This document shows, piece by piece, positions 1-12,309 of a DNA stretch of 64,000 bases; the first letter of the stretch is position 1; every line of letters begins with the position of its first letter. The position numbers and the translations under genes are program-made. The notes beneath the pieces were generated by a model that had not been told where the DNA came from, did no database searches, and saw only the letters and a list, made by a program, of their open reading frames with translations. The stretch comes from Solanum dulcamara. Lineage: Eukaryota > Streptophyta > Magnoliopsida > Solanales > Solanaceae. The stretch covers positions 51,892,501-51,956,500 of the forward strand of contig NC_077240.1 of NCBI RefSeq assembly GCF_947179165.1. Reading direction: 5' to 3'.

Positions 1-328
1 AGTAGTCCATTGCTTCTTTCTAAAAGGTTGTCATGGCTTAGTCCATGGAGTTTCCTTATGACTAATATTCCTTGTTAAAAAAATCATTCCAATCCAATGA
101 ATTATTCGACTTTTGATGCAAAAGATCTATACAAGGAGCTAACCATTTCTATACCACCTTCACCACAGATTTCTTGATATTTGCGATTCTGTCTATAGGA
201 AGAAATTATTTAGTGAATGCGTTACAGTATAGAAAGCAAGAATGATTTAGATTCTAAAATATGCTTATAGTGGAGAGAAATTGTTGGTTATTAGTATACC
301 TGATATGATTATGACTCGCATCTTGCAG
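1..328 (+). other. Intron sequence upstream of the exportin-7-like terminal exons
   Basis: No coding exon is recognisable here. The stretch is AT-rich and ends in a splice-acceptor-like cttgcag at 322-328, directly before an in-phase exon. I read it as the intron before the penultimate exon of the exportin gene whose body lies left of the window. The intron's 5' donor is outside the window or not identifiable. Confidence 0.55.
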
Positions 329-725
329 ATGTTCTCAAACTTAAGAGCTCAGATTTTGGCTTCACAGGTATGACCGACAAATTTTTGTTTGGGATAATCT
401 ATTTTGTCTGTTGCTATATTTGTTGGTTTATTTGGTATCATTGTTTGTTAGTGAATAATCTTTCTTCCTGCTACAAGGCGGAGGAGGTGGATTGGTAGTA
501 TCAATGTATCATATTGAGCAATCCTTGCCGGACTAATGACCAATTTACTTGTGCTGACAGCTCCCATTTATCCATTTTTATTTGCAGCCAGCAGACCAAC
601 AACACCGTCTTTCACTGTCCTTTGACAAACTTATGGCTGACATAACTCGAAGCTTGGATCAGAAGAATAGAGATAAGTTCTCCAACAATCTAACTAGATT
701 CAGGAATGAGTTCCGAACCAGATAA
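329..725 (+). CDS. XPO7: Exportin-7 / RanBP16-like nuclear transport receptor, last two exons (partial)
   Basis: Two phase-0 exons are visible. Exon 329-367 encodes MFSNLRAQILASQ and is followed by a GTATGA donor. Exon 588-725 starts after tttgcag and encodes 45 residues containing SFDKLMADITRSLDQ and KNRDKFSNNLTRFRNEF, ending RTR with stop TAA at 723-725. This tail matches what I know of the C terminus of plant and animal exportin-7 (RanBP16), an importin-beta-superfamily HEAT-repeat receptor that carries cargo out of the nucleus with RanGTP. Only the extreme C terminus is in the window, so the Ran-binding N-terminal repeats cannot be assessed. No stop or frameshift interrupts these exons and both splice sites are canonical, so the gene is probably functional. 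The family call rests on about 58 residues recognised by eye; an ARM-repeat relative is the main alternative. Confidence 0.75.
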
Positions 726-1090
726 GCACAGTGATATCAGCAAGTGGTGAGTCCCTTTAACATATATACCAGCCTTCCTCGCGCCTGCCCAAGCACATAC
801 AAAAAGAAACATAAGAGGGGGAGGGAGAGCCAAGGAAAACGAAACAACATGAACAACAATTTAAAGTAAAATGAAATAGTGAAGTTGGCTGAAGTTTTGT
901 TCTCCCTTTGTTTTTCCCCAGTGGGTGAAATGCATTCTGCGAGGTGATTTCTGTCATTGTTTGCTAAATCCATGCTGTATTTTTTGTCACAACAGTGTAC
1001 AGTCCAACAGCTGAATATCTTTCTTTTTGCTATTAGAAATTTCTAGATGAGCATCGTGTTAGATTATAGGAATCTATTGGTGTAATGATA
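726..1090 (+). other. Probable 3' UTR of the exportin-7-like gene, with a candidate 3'-UTR intron
   Basis: After the stop codon there is a strong donor-like GGTGAGT (intron start near 747) and a pyrimidine-rich tract ending cacaacag at 995. This would remove a 249-nt intron from the untranslated region. There is no coding continuation. The poly(A) site is not obvious. This is inference from splice-site appearance only. Confidence 0.3.
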
Positions 1091-2040
1091 TTACCGATGC
1101 ATTATCTATAAAAAAGTTTCATGCTAATCGAGAGCCTTTTTTGCTCTTGAACCTCTGCCCTAGCTACTTGGACCTTCATCAAATTCCAACGCAGGATTGG
1201 GTTGGGTCTTTGCCCTTGCCATACTTCAAATTCCTTTTTCTTTTTTTTGGTTTGTAACCGAAGAATCCTCCCGCTATTCAAGTTTGGCATCTGACGAGCC
1301 TGTATACTCACAAGGAAAATCCTCTAAACTAGTCATTCTAGGAAACGACTTGAACAGTAAAGAATGATCTAACATGAGCTCGTAATATAAACGCTGAAGA
1401 ATGGCAACAATAGTTTGAATACAAAACCCCGTGATATCCCGAAAGACATTTATGGTGCAACTCTAATATACTGATACGATTGTCTGGTCATAGCTTGAAT
1501 ATATAAAAACATAATAAAGAAAAAAATAGAACTTGAATAGACAGCATGGCTAGGTAGTTATTCTCCACAGCTGGACTCTCCGAAGAAAACTGGAATCATT
1601 GGAACGCCGCTCAACAGGCCTGATATCTAGTGCGACTCGAAAAGACCAAGCAAATTCAGATATGCCATTTCATCTTACCCTTGGGACAAGTCTTTAGAAA
1701 ATTATAGAGTATACTGATCATATGAAGCTTGAAGAATATAGAATCAAATATAGTTGAGCACTAAATGAAAATAGAGAAAATCACCCACACATCTATTTAA
1801 GAGTTAATATTATAACTTTTAAATCTACTATTTTTTAATTGCTACTAATAAAGTTTTATTTACAATTGTTAACAGATTTGTATAATTTTATAAATTAATT
1901 AATTATAGTTTAATAAGTGATTATATAATTTTATCTTAATTACTAGGTGAGAGAATCAACCGGTAATTACTAAGAGAGAGAATCAGGCATGCAAAAGGTA
2001 ATTATCAATTACTATTTTCAGGGGATTTCTTAACTTACAC
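1091..2040. other. Intergenic sequence without a recognisable gene
   Basis: No conserved coding frame on either strand. Bases 1780-1960 are very AT-rich, and the GAGAGAATCA word occurs twice (about 1951 and 1976), close to the next gene-like segment. Short open frames here have no protein-like composition. Confidence 0.5.
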
Positions 2041-2497
2041 ACGCCACCCCCACTGCCACATACCCACGTATCTCGTACAATCAGTTTCTCTTTCACTTCT
2101 CCATTCTTCTTCAACAACATTCAAACAAAAATAACAACAATCACCATATTCTTCCTACAATTTCAAGTTCTCCATTTTTTCGGCTCATAAAAAACATTCA
2201 TATTATGCCAAAAAAATAAAAGGCTTGCTTATACCTAGAAAGAGTCCAAGATTTGTCGAAAATGAATCTCGTGTCGAAATAGAGCCACCAAGTTTTCACA
2301 TTTTAACTCAAACGCCTCCCAAGAAGAATGCCATTCCAGTGAAGAAGAATGCCACCCCATTGAAGAAGATCCCAAACTCATTGAAGAAAAAAGAAACAAT
2401 GGTGAACAAAATCTCTACTTCTCCAAACAAAAAGGGAAAAAAAAGTGAAAGATGTGGAATCTCCTTCGTCTGATTATTCAGACTCTATTTTGATTTT
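2041..2497 (+). pseudogene. 5' UTR plus first-exon-like fragment of a repetitive, lysine-rich plant gene (decayed)
   Basis: A CT-rich, CAACAA-rich leader of the kind common in plant 5' UTRs (2041-2204) precedes an ATG at about 2205. That frame stops after four codons (ATG CCA AAA AAA TAA), while another frame carries a basic, serine/proline/lysine-rich stretch (LIPRKSPRFVENES, then repeated PVKKNA/PLKKIP-type units). A further frame shift leads into KDVESPSSDYSDSIL and then a perfect GTAAGT donor at 2498. The composition resembles the first exon of multicopy genes carried by plant DNA transposons (Ulp1/DUF1985-type), but I see no diagnostic domain. The small frame disruptions make it a likely pseudogene. 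Function unknown. Confidence 0.35.
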
Positions 2498-2569
2498 GTA
2501 AGTCAAAATATACAGGAAAAAAAAACAAAGTGTTAGTAGGGGATGGTCTTCAAAACCCTCGAAAACAAG

Positions 2570-3340
2570 ATCTAGTTCCACATTGAAAGAGGATTCGAAG
2601 ATTTCCTATGAAACTGGCATGAATTTGATACTAATTTGACATGAAACTGGTATATTGGTGAACCACACAAGTTTAAAATTGAATATCTATATTTACACTC
2701 ATTGACATAATGAGATGCGACCTGAATGGATGGGGTAATTTGTGTGCAACAAATTTGATTTGACGATTTATTTTGTCACCTAAAAGTTATTTTTCGTCGG
2801 AGAACTTTTTACACGAAAATAAATTCAGCAATCACTCATCTCTAAATATGGGTCACTAAAAGCATATAACGACAATTTAATGTTTTGTCACTAAATGAAG
2901 TTATATTAAATACGATAGTTTTTCTTCGTCTCCAAAAAATTGGAATTTATGACAAACCTTTTTGTCTAGAAAAGTAAAAAAAATTGTAGTTGATAATGTA
3001 TTTTCAGCACTAAAAAGATTACTAATATCGACGAAATTACCTTGTCACTAACCTTTTAGATTAATTAGAGACGACATCAATTGTCTCTAAAGTTTTATGC
3101 ATTTCAACGTCTAACAAACAATTTTGTCACTAAAGATTGCCGTTTATAGACAAAACAATTCGTCCCTAAATGTATAAATTAATGACAACTATGTCTTTAT
3201 TCAAAAGGTTTAGAATTTTATAGGTAAAACTATGTTGTTGTCACTAAAAATATCGCTTTTACTGACAATAAATTTGTCACACAAATTGTCATAATTAATC
3301 ATGATTGCAATTGTCATAAAATACACGACATTAATTCACA
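2570..3340. repeat. DNA-transposon-like remnant, copy 1 (GTCACTAAA / GACAAT-rich)
   Basis: A block around 2643-2705 (AAACTGGTATATTGGTG then GTGAACCACACAAGTTTAAA) is nearly repeated at 19,515-19,600 in the same orientation. Both copies adjoin about 500 bp dense in degenerate GTCACTAAA, GACAATTT and CGTCTCTAAA words. Such clustered short motifs are typical of subterminal regions of CACTA or Mutator-like elements. No terminal CACTA and no target duplication could be located, so class and borders are uncertain. Confidence 0.45.
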
Positions 3341-6300
3341 GTCAATAAGGAGGTGATATTATATGTGCTAAGAAGTAAAACTTAAGTATGTAAATAATAC
3401 ATTACATTTTCTTTGTAGGAAAAATTAGTAGGAAAAACACTTTTTAATAAATAATTGCTGATTTTAACGATACTTTTTATTTATTATCATTTATAGCAAT
3501 ATTATGATATATTTTTCATGTATTAAAAGTGAATTATGCATGCAATATAAATGTATTATAAGTGTTTTAAAATATATTATACTTGTTTAGTAAGAAATTG
3601 ACACAATGTATTTTAAGTGTATTAAAGTATGTGATAAATATATTATCCATGAATAAAACTTGTATTATATGAGTTTTATAAATTATTCTTGCTAATATGT
3701 ATTAAAATTGTATTATAAGTGTTCAGTGAAAAAAAAATATTATTGCTATAAACGATAAATATTTTCTTAATATAGTACATTTACGTAAATTTCCCTTCTA
3801 TGTATTTATGCATAACCCAAAAATAACATAAAAAATGTCTCCCAAACTATTCCTGTTTTCAAATTCCAAATTGTGGCCGACTTGATTTCCCGTGTTGAAG
3901 AACCTTATGCTTCCTATAAAAAATCCACATGTAGCACAGGACCAAAAGAAAAAGAAATTAGAAAATTTATAGTAACCATCAATTTGGAGGAAAAGGCAGT
4001 GCATATATCGTATGTATAATCCGAACTACATTCTTTTTACCAAAAAACAGACACACAAATGCTCAATGGTGTAACAAGCAGGAACTATTATCATAAAGTA
4101 CTTGCTCAGTTTAAAGTTAGGACACTTATCAAAGTAGTTTATTACATTCTAAATAATATCGAATTTATGACATGGATACCAAAAAAGAAAGTTACAAGAA
4201 CTAATCAGGACCATAGATTTTTAATCATGACATGTAGTTTTCATTTTCTTGTAAACACAAGAACTGAGCAGTCCCCTGGAGCAATGACTGAACTTTCTAA
4301 AGGAACCAACATTAAAAAAGATTTTATCTATTTGAACAATGGTACTATTTAATATGACGCAACTGAGTAAGCAGAGTGAAGGGGAAAGATACCTTGACTG
4401 AAGTTAGAGAAAACAACTCCTGATAAGAATAACGATCATCTGTTGCATCTAATTGTATTCTAGATGCTATTTTGTCCTACAATTTTTAAAATAGGAAAAG
4501 TAAGCTAATGAAAGCAGCAGTAAAGGAATATAACATACAAAGAAAGTAGTCAGCCTTCCAATCGTCTGACAAAGTCATAACAATAGATTCGCTGAAAGAG
4601 AAGCATGTTAGAGTAAGAAAATAACTAAGTTCAAGATGTAGCACCTATATGGAATGTTGATACAGAAATCAGAACACCATAGACTCACAGTTACTTTTTT
4701 TGTAGTTCAAATCCAAGAAAGGTACGGAAAAAAAAAGAGTTAGGCTGCTAGAAGACTTGAAAGCTGAGTAAACAAACTACCAAATGAAGTCGTTCACGTG
4801 GTCATAACTCACGACTCCTAACCACTTCACAGCTAAATTTTTTCATGTACAGAATAATCAAAGCACTGATTAAGTTTATTCTAGGGACGAATGTAGAAAT
4901 CAACTCCAAAGAATACTCTTTAACAACACCAATACACGAAACTGTATGTGGTCCAAGTAATTACCCTTGCATTCTATGAGTAATGAAGAGTTCGCACTAA
5001 CAACTTCAAATTTAAAAAGATTTTGCAACCATTTGATGTAATTCTCTTGTCTGTATTTAATTCCTTCATTAGCTAGTGATAAAAAATAATAATATTAAGA
5101 GTATTTGTAACATTGATGCATACATGACAGAGCAAACACACAGACATAATCTAGTTTGAGGACATAGTGAAGTAACTCTAAGATAGTTATTGTCAAGATG
5201 AAAAAGAGAGCAACCCTCTCAAGATGCCAACGAACTCCTGTGGATATAGTATATCATCTGTGAAATTCTTTACACAACAGAGCACAAGTTAAAACAGAGG
5301 AAGCCTTAAAATTTATGTCCTCAAGCTAAAACTATTTGGAAAATTATATGGGTTGAATTTATTTGACATCATTTGTGAACCTGAATCCTGCAGTGATTGA
5401 ACACTGTTGTGGTTCCAAGAAGCCCCCTAGCAAGAGAATATTGATTCATCAGTTTTATGAATTCAATTACACCCTGAAGAAGTAAATTAAAGCAGCAGCA
5501 GGGAGAATGAGTCCAAATTATATAAACTTGCAACAATAACTACTACAGAGCATCAACAGCTTGTGGACTACTCAATGTATTTGCTAAAATAAACAGACAT
5601 TTTTCTAAGCACTGAATGACATTAGGAGCCTAAACTTGAATATATTATGGCAGCAAGAGAAATTAGGTGTATGGGAATGTGATACAGCCACCCCACAACC
5701 TGTCCATTCCTAAGATAAAAAGATAATAATATCATGTTAACAGTTTAAAATAAAAATACAGTGAACATTAATAAATAATAAAGAAGAAGATAAAGTGGAC
5801 GAGACACTATAAGAAAATGATTTTTTTCCCGGGGGAGAGGGGGAATCCAAACAAAAAGATGCAACAACAAAGTTGGCAAAACTTGAACCATAAAAAATAG
5901 AAAGGAGTACAAGAATAATCTACCTCAGAAGCATGATAACCATGTTTGAATTCTTATGAAAGTCTAGAATTATATCCTCCCACCATTTTCTTCACCTTTT
6001 CATATGAATAGCTGCAGTTTGACGAAAACGCTCAATTAAAATGTAATAAGCTCCCAACTTACAGATGGTGAAGCTCTCCACATCGGAAGACTCGACATTC
6101 AACTCAATTGTTATCTTCTGGCCTTTCAATTCGATTGATATTTTTCTCTAAGTTGCACAGACTCTTCACTTTCAATGTCATACTCATGTCGGATTCTCTA
6201 AAAGTACACTACTTTTGGAGAATCCTACACGCACCTGTTGACATTTTTGAAGAGTCCGAGCAACATAGATTTTTCTTGCCTAATCAATATTGATAACTGA

Positions 6301-6925
6301 TATATTAGACCCTAAAAAATATCATTGCATAAGTAGAAGTATGTCAAATCACTGAATACGCTCCATATACACACGGATTACACATAGCATGTGTGTATAT
6401 ACAGCAAAAATCAACAAACTTTCTCTCGACGAAACACAAAATTACATAAAAAATTCCCCATACCCTCCATCTACTACAACTAATTTCTATCCAAACAACG
6501 AATTGCAAATAAGTTAATAATTTTTTTAAAAAAAAATTAACGCATTTGACGTGCAACTCTTCATCTAAACATGTTACAAACAGTAAAAATCAGATATAAA
6601 GGTAGAACTAGCCTCATAAATTGCAAGTAGGTACTCGTCATGTCTTCTTCAACTTTTCTGGCAGTGAAACTTTGATGAATATACCACCACGAAATACACA
6701 ATTGCTGAAATTGAAATGAAGAAGTCATTACTCACAAGTTCCACCAAATGCGTAGGAGTATATTTCTTGGGGCATAATATGGTTACTCTGTTGATGCAAC
6801 TTAGTGGATTAGAAATTTGCACACGTAACAATCACTTTCTCACAATAATAGTAGCTATATGTTTGTTCTTCTTTTGTGTTTTTTTTTTGTGTGTGTGTGC
6901 TTTCCTTTTCTATCAAGAATTTCAG
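3341..6925. other. AT-rich non-coding stretch; no supported gene
   Basis: Bases 3450-3770 are an AT-rich tract with degenerate repeats of a TGTATTATAAGTG-like word. From 3800 to 6900 the texture is that of intron/UTR/intergenic plant DNA. There are several donor- and acceptor-like sites on both strands, but no chain of exons with a protein-like translation could be assembled. The small open frames in this range look random. Confidence 0.5.
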
Positions 6926-7191
6926 GAACTCCAGAGGCAATCCAGATCATATTAAGCTCCGACGAAATTTCAGTGCTCATATCAGTGCTTGGACCTATTT
7001 TAGAAGATTTTAGGTTAAAAAATGAAATTGATTTCGATAGCGAGGTGGAGAAACGTGACAATATACCATATAAAAATCCCAATTCAACAAAGAAATCTCA
7101 AATAAACAGAGAAATACCAAATCCAACAGCTACTACCCAAAACAACAGACCCAAAAAAACAGACCCAAAAAAACAGAGAAAAAAAAATTAA
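6926..7191 (+). CDS. Possible orphan exon of an unidentified protein
   Basis: A long pyrimidine/GT tract (about 6867-6920) ends tttcag at 6920-6925, a textbook acceptor. It is followed by an open frame beginning TPEAIQIILSSDEIS and continuing VLISVLGPILEDF, then a charged, asparagine/lysine-rich tail ending at TAA 7189-7191. The first 45 residues look protein-like (amphipathic helix, then acidic stretch); the last 25 are low complexity. I do not recognise the protein and cannot find its upstream exons. The opposite strand also carries an open frame here, so this could be chance. Confidence 0.22.
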
Positions 7192-7284
7192 AACCCACAT
7201 GCAATTCAAAAATATACCAAATTTGACTATACAAAGCCAAAAAGCTAAAGATGAAAAACCCATTTGCAGAGATAAGGTAAAACA

Positions 7285-8120
7285 TTACACTAAACAAAAA
7301 ATTGAGAGAAAAATTATTTGACCTAAGCGATCGCGACTGAATTCACACGATCGCGACCCCTCAAAAAATAAAGCTACGTGATAGCAAAACCCGACACATG
7401 ATCCCGAAGCATAAGATGAAACACCTACGCGATCGCGACTAACGCACCTTCGCGATCGCGAAGAAGGGTGCGTCAGGCACCAGAACACAGCAACCAACAA
7501 ATACACATAAGTCACATAATGGACCCTTGGAATTCGTTCACAATCCCGTGCACACAAACCTTATATGATACCTTACTAAATTCGACGTTCTAGATTCAAT
7601 AAAACCGTCAAAATTTGAATTCAAGGTCTCCTTGAGCCGAAATCCGCTTAGTGCAACTAAATTAGTTAAGGACTCAAAAAGACCAAAACGGCCTCGGAGC
7701 TTTCGAAAAATACACTGAACTCTTCTTAGGCCTAAAATCCCCCCAAATTCAACGAGTTGTCGAAATTCCATTCCGAGCATCCGAACTCCGAATGTTGACC
7801 AAAGTCAACTTTAAGATCAAAAACTCAACAAATTCCAACTTAGAACCTCAAATCCACGATACCACTCCAAATCTAATTCCTTCAACTCTGCTAGACCAAT
7901 TTTCATATTCTGGAGAAGATGGAATTGACGAAATTTAATTCCAAAACTCGTAACTCTGATTGGTACCAAATACCAGTTTTGAATAACTTAAGACTTCAAA
8001 ACTCAACTTTCAAAAATCTAGACTTTCCAAGGAATTTTCCAAAACAAACACCAAACACTGATAAAAAATGAAGCAGGGCAACTATCAAGAGGGATAAATC
8101 GGTCATTTTGCAAAAATTTC
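7285..8120. repeat. LTR-retrotransposon LTR fragment with CGCGATCGCG subrepeats
   Basis: GC-rich palindromic words (CGATCGCGA and variants) occur five times between 7327 and 7461 in otherwise AT-rich DNA. They are followed by LTR-like text (GTTGACCAAAGTCAAC, GGTCATTTTGC) resembling long gypsy LTRs of Solanaceae. No partner LTR, no TG/CA end and no target duplication could be fixed, so this is an LTR fragment by texture only. Confidence 0.4.
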
Positions 8121-8966
8121 CAAAAATAACCTTTAAGGCCATTACAGATTAGATCAAGAAAATAATTTTCAACTCTTTTGATTACTTGAAATGAATAAGC
8201 AATAATGTTTTAATCAAATATGCAATTAAATCATCAAACAATCCTTCTTTCGAATAGAAAGCTATATTGAAGGAATTCACATCTAAAAATCTACTCCATG
8301 GATGAGAACAAGTTCACGAAGAAAAGGAATAAGCAAGAAGACATTACAATCAATTGGGATCATTGAATTAAAAGGTGTAGATGCATTACGTTGCGTGATC
8401 GCACAACTGAAAGGTCGAGTGTGTAGCTGTCCAATGTTGAATTAATTATGATCATTGGATTAGAAGGTGTGGAGGGTTGATCTAAAAATTGAGAGTGGGT
8501 CGGGCTCTGAGTCATAGATATTAGGTCATCTAGATTGCATTTAATTGAAATTTAGAATTGGGCCAGATTTGGTCCAATTTGGTTAGAAATGGTATAACCT
8601 GAATGAAAAATAACTAAATTTTAAAAACATTTACGGAAAGAATGAAATAGATTGCTATTTAGTTATAAAAATACTACAGTTTTAAATATAGAAATAATAT
8701 TATTGCATAAATTTTATTAACAAAAAATAAGAATAATAATTCTTCGTATAAATAAGGAATATGCACCTCATTAAATTACATCTATATATTATACACTAAA
8801 TAAATACGTAAGAATTGAAAGTACGAAGATCATTATTTCGAATTGAGAACCAACAAAATAATAATAATTTTTTTCTGAAATTATGAATATCAGTACGATT
8901 AATTAGATAAAAAAAATTATATATATAAGAAATTTAAATTTAAAAGCATTTATTTAATCAAATAGT
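8121..8966. other. Non-coding flank of element A
   Basis: AT-rich sequence with no gene. It ends in atagt (8962-8966), the left half of the candidate 5-bp target duplication of element A; the right half is atagc at 18,022-18,026. Confidence 0.5.
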
Positions 8967-10988
8967 TGTCACGACCCGACCTAGGGTCTACTCGTAACAT
9001 GACAATTGAAACCCCGAAGGGCTCCAACCAAGCCTCTTGTACATATCATAAGCATACAAAAGGTAAAATAAAAGCGAAAACATCATAAAAGAGTCTAAAT
9101 CATGAATAGAAATTTAAGAGCAACACATGACAACATATACTCGAAACATTTGTCCAACTAGATGTCTCTACTCATGAATATGGGCGGGGGGCTAAGACAT
9201 GTCCTAGCTCACCCTCAATATGAAACATAGCAAAAGTCTTTAAAAACAATAACTAACTCGATAACTAGTCCCCCGATAAATGAGGACTCACCACAATCGC
9301 TGGATAGGAAAGCTTAACTAGCCACGTAGATGAGTGTGATCTTCAACTTCAACTCCTATATTATGAGACAATGTAGGCAAAAAGTATGCATTAGTACGTT
9401 GGAATGTACTAAGTATGAGGGCGTGACATGCAACGTAAATCATGGAATGCAATGGTCAAGTAAAACACATGATAAGATGAGATAAGTAAAGTCATGAGAA
9501 AATCATATTGACCAACGCATTTAAAAAGCATAATTTAAAATCATAGCATACTTAAGAGATCATACATATGTGGAATAGGAACCATAACTGATAATAAGAC
9601 CATGCGAGCTATAACATGGAATCCTGTTGTCTCCCCATACAATGAAGAAAAAGGGGAATCTACTTGTCAAGGTAGATTCTACCCCTCTAAGCGGGTCATG
9701 CATATGCTATATGTGGATTCACTAACTAGGCCATGAAATAAATCCTACGGTGGCATGTAGTTATGAGACAAAATACTTTATATAAGGACCCCGTATTTCG
9801 AGCCCCCACCTCAAGTCCTCATTCGGTGCTAAGTCAAATCCCACAGAATACATATATATCATAGAAATCATAATTTCATATATCATAGTCATTGTCATAG
9901 GTTTGAAATCATGGAGTAGCTCATTTTCATAACATACTTGTAATGTGAGAACTGTCCTTTCATCATTACAATCATAGTTGCATAATTCATATCATAGGGC
10001 CTTAGGTCACCACATAGGGCCCTAAGTCACCTTACTTCATAACTTGCATGAAATTCATATCTTGAACTTAGAGTAGAACTCAATTGCATAATCAATTGAC
10101 TTTAAAAATTATGAAATTGACTTGAAAACATGCATTATCATAAATTTTATATCAACTCATACATAATTCATATAGATAATATCCCTTGGAAGTATAATTC
10201 AAAATATTCATAATTTACATCATGAACCCTAGAAATCAAAATAGGAGAATTCATGTGAAAACTCTTCAATTGAATGCAATAACCATCAATTTATATCAAA
10301 ATAGATTCATGATCATACTTTGAATCAAAATTCATGCAATAGGAATAAAGATCATAAAACCCATAAAATACCAAACTTTAATTTGATAGAAAACCTTGAG
10401 AAATTGATTGGGCTTCATGGATGAAAGAATCCATGAATCAATACCCACATACCTTAAGTCAGAACACCAAATAATTTGAAAGAACTTGAGACTTTTGATA
10501 GAGAGCTTGAGTGAATTTATTTGAAGTCTTCAATGGAGTCCTTGAGAGTCTTTTGTAGAGAGAGAAATATTTGAGTAGGTGAATTGTAGAAGAATGAATA
10601 GAATTAGAGGTTTAGGTTAATTAATAGAGTTGAATTAGGTCCTAAAAACATCTAGGTTCATTAGCTAACAATTTAGGAAAAAGTCTAAAGTGCCCTTACT
10701 AAAAACTAAATTCGGCCAAAAACACACAGCCAGGTCCGACGCGGAGGTAAGCAAATCCGCGATACAGAATTGTCGCGAACCTTACTGGTTTGCGCAATTC
10801 CTTGAGAAATCTATTTTTTGATCTACGGGTCCTAAAAATCCACCGAGACTATTTCCCCATAGGTTTTGACCCCCTAATCGATATTTCAAACTCGAATTTT
10901 CCAAAAAAATTAAGGATAATGCAATACATGAGCGGCCTATTTCCAAGTCATTCTTAAGACACTTATGAGCATTTTGAGGGATGTTACA
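8967..10988 (-). repeat. 3' LTR of element A
   Basis: On the plus strand it runs TGTCACGACC ... GATGTTACA, i.e. TGTAACATC...GTCGTGACA in the element's sense. It aligns end to end with 16,002-18,021. It carries the conserved inverted repeat at 9391-9412 (one arm mismatch) and GC-rich CCGCGAT-type words near 10,735-10,800. Confidence 0.93.
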
Positions 10989-11003
10989 ATATCTCCCCAT
11001 TGG
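10989..11003 (-). other. Polypurine tract of element A
   Basis: Immediately inside the 3' LTR the minus strand reads AATGGGGAGATAT just before TGTAACATC. This is the purine-rich primer site for plus-strand DNA synthesis. Elements B, E and J have an equivalent GGAGATAT or GAAGATAT at the same place. Confidence 0.7.
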
Positions 11004-11239
11004 GAACATTCGTCCTCGAATGAGATTCAACTAATATGGAAAGGACATAGAAAAAGGACTAATAACCCAACATGATTATGAGGACACTTCGAAAAATGCA
11101 TAGAACATGTAAACTTCATACTTAACATAAAACATAGTGTTTGAGAGAATTATTTTCATTAATCATGCATGCATATGAATGACATATGAAACTGAAACGT
11201 AGGAGTTTAATCGGTTTGATCTTGAAAAACTTAGTAACT

Positions 11240-12307
11240 TTAGGCTCGAGTGAAAGGAAAGAGATACGGATAACGCTTCATCATGTCTGATTTTGTTTTC
11301 CATGTAGCACTCTCTACTTGTTGATTCCTCCATAACACTTTGACGGATGCAACGTCTTTATTTTTTAACCTCTTCACTTGCCGATCTAAAATGTCAATCG
11401 GGACATCCTCATAAATCAAATTCTCTTCAATACTTACATTCTCCATTGGCACAATAGAATTTGGATCACCCACAAACTTTCTCAACATTGACACATGAAA
11501 TACCAAATAAACCAAAGCCAACTCAAGTGGAAAGTCTAACTCATATGCTACTTTGTCAATGTGCTTCAATATACTATAGGGTCCTATATATCTAGGGCTC
11601 AACTTCCCTTTCTTACCAAACCGCATTACCCCTTTCATAGGTGAAATCTTCAAATATACCATATCATCCACATCAAATTCAAGCTCTCTCTTCCTAGTGT
11701 CCAAATAGGACTTTTGACGACTTTGAGTCATTTTCAATCTTTCTCTTATGATCCTTACTTTCTCCATTGCATCAAATACCAAATCTGGACCAATCAATGT
11801 CATCTCACCTACTTCAAACCACCTCATCAGAGACCTACACCTTCTTCCGTATAAGGCTTCAAAAAGAGCCATTTGGATGCTAGAGTGATAACTATTATTG
11901 TAGGCAAACTCAATCAGTGGAAAATGGTCATCCCAACTTCCTTTAAGATCAATCACACATGCCCTTAACATATCCTCCAAGGTTTGAATTATTCTTTCGG
12001 CTTTTCCATCAGTTTGAGGATGGAAAGCAGTACTTAGCTTGACTTTAGTACCAAGACCTTTCTGAAATGACTTCCAAAAATGTGAACTAAATTGAGTACC
12101 TTTATCCGATATAATTGACAAAGGAACACCATGAAGTTTTACAAGTTCACGAATGTACAACTTAGCATAGTTTTCGACACCATAAGAAGTCTTGACCGAT
12201 AGAAAATGTGCCAATTTAGTCATTCGGTCCACAATGACCCAAATAGAATCATGTTTTCTTCTAGTACGAGGCAAACCCGTGACAAAGTCCATATCACATC
12301 TTCCCAC
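11240..12307 (-). CDS. Element A integrase core plus chromodomain-like tail (uninterrupted 355 codons)
   Basis: This is the catalytic core and C terminus of a retroviral-type integrase, which inserts the cDNA into chromosomes. The DDE triad is visible: Asp in MDFVTGLP (residue 7), Asp in ISDKGTQFSSHFW (about 68), Glu in QTDGKAERIIQTLED (about 104). A GPY/F-like region (LSPRYIGPYSILKHI) follows, and a chromodomain-type segment KVLWRNQQVESATWKTKSDM sits near residues 322-342. It is the only long intact pol stretch of element A. In a working element it would be part of one gag-pol polyprotein, so the methionine used here is internal, not a true start. The upstream zinc-binding part is in a different frame (12,310-12,549). 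Confidence 0.88.
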   Translation of the reverse strand: MGRCDMDFVTGLPRTRRKHDSIWVIVDRMTKLAHFLSVKTSYGVENYAKLYIRELVKLHGVPLSIISDKGTQFSSHFWKSFQKGLGTKVKLSTAFHPQTDGKAERIIQTLEDMLRACVIDLKGSWDDHFPLIEFAYNNSYHSSIQMALFEALYGRRCRSLMRWFEVGEMTLIGPDLVFDAMEKVRIIRERLKMTQSRQKSYLDTRKRELEFDVDDMVYLKISPMKGVMRFGKKGKLSPRYIGPYSILKHIDKVAYELDFPLELALVYLVFHVSMLRKFVGDPNSIVPMENVSIEENLIYEDVPIDILDRQVKRLKNKDVASVKVLWRNQQVESATWKTKSDMMKRYPYLFPFTRA

Positions 12308-12309
12308 TT

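Noticed and set aside
1102..1311. 69-codon minus-strand frame behind the exportin gene
   Set aside because: Lysine-run and low-complexity text in a UTR/intergenic stretch; no supporting signals.
4059..4352. 97-codon frame in the AT-rich region
   Set aside because: Random-looking composition, no motif, no splice or leader context.
7285..7780. Minus-strand frames of 80-90 codons
   Set aside because: Cysteine/arginine-rich translation of GC-rich LTR words; the second overlaps LTR-like text. No conserved domain.
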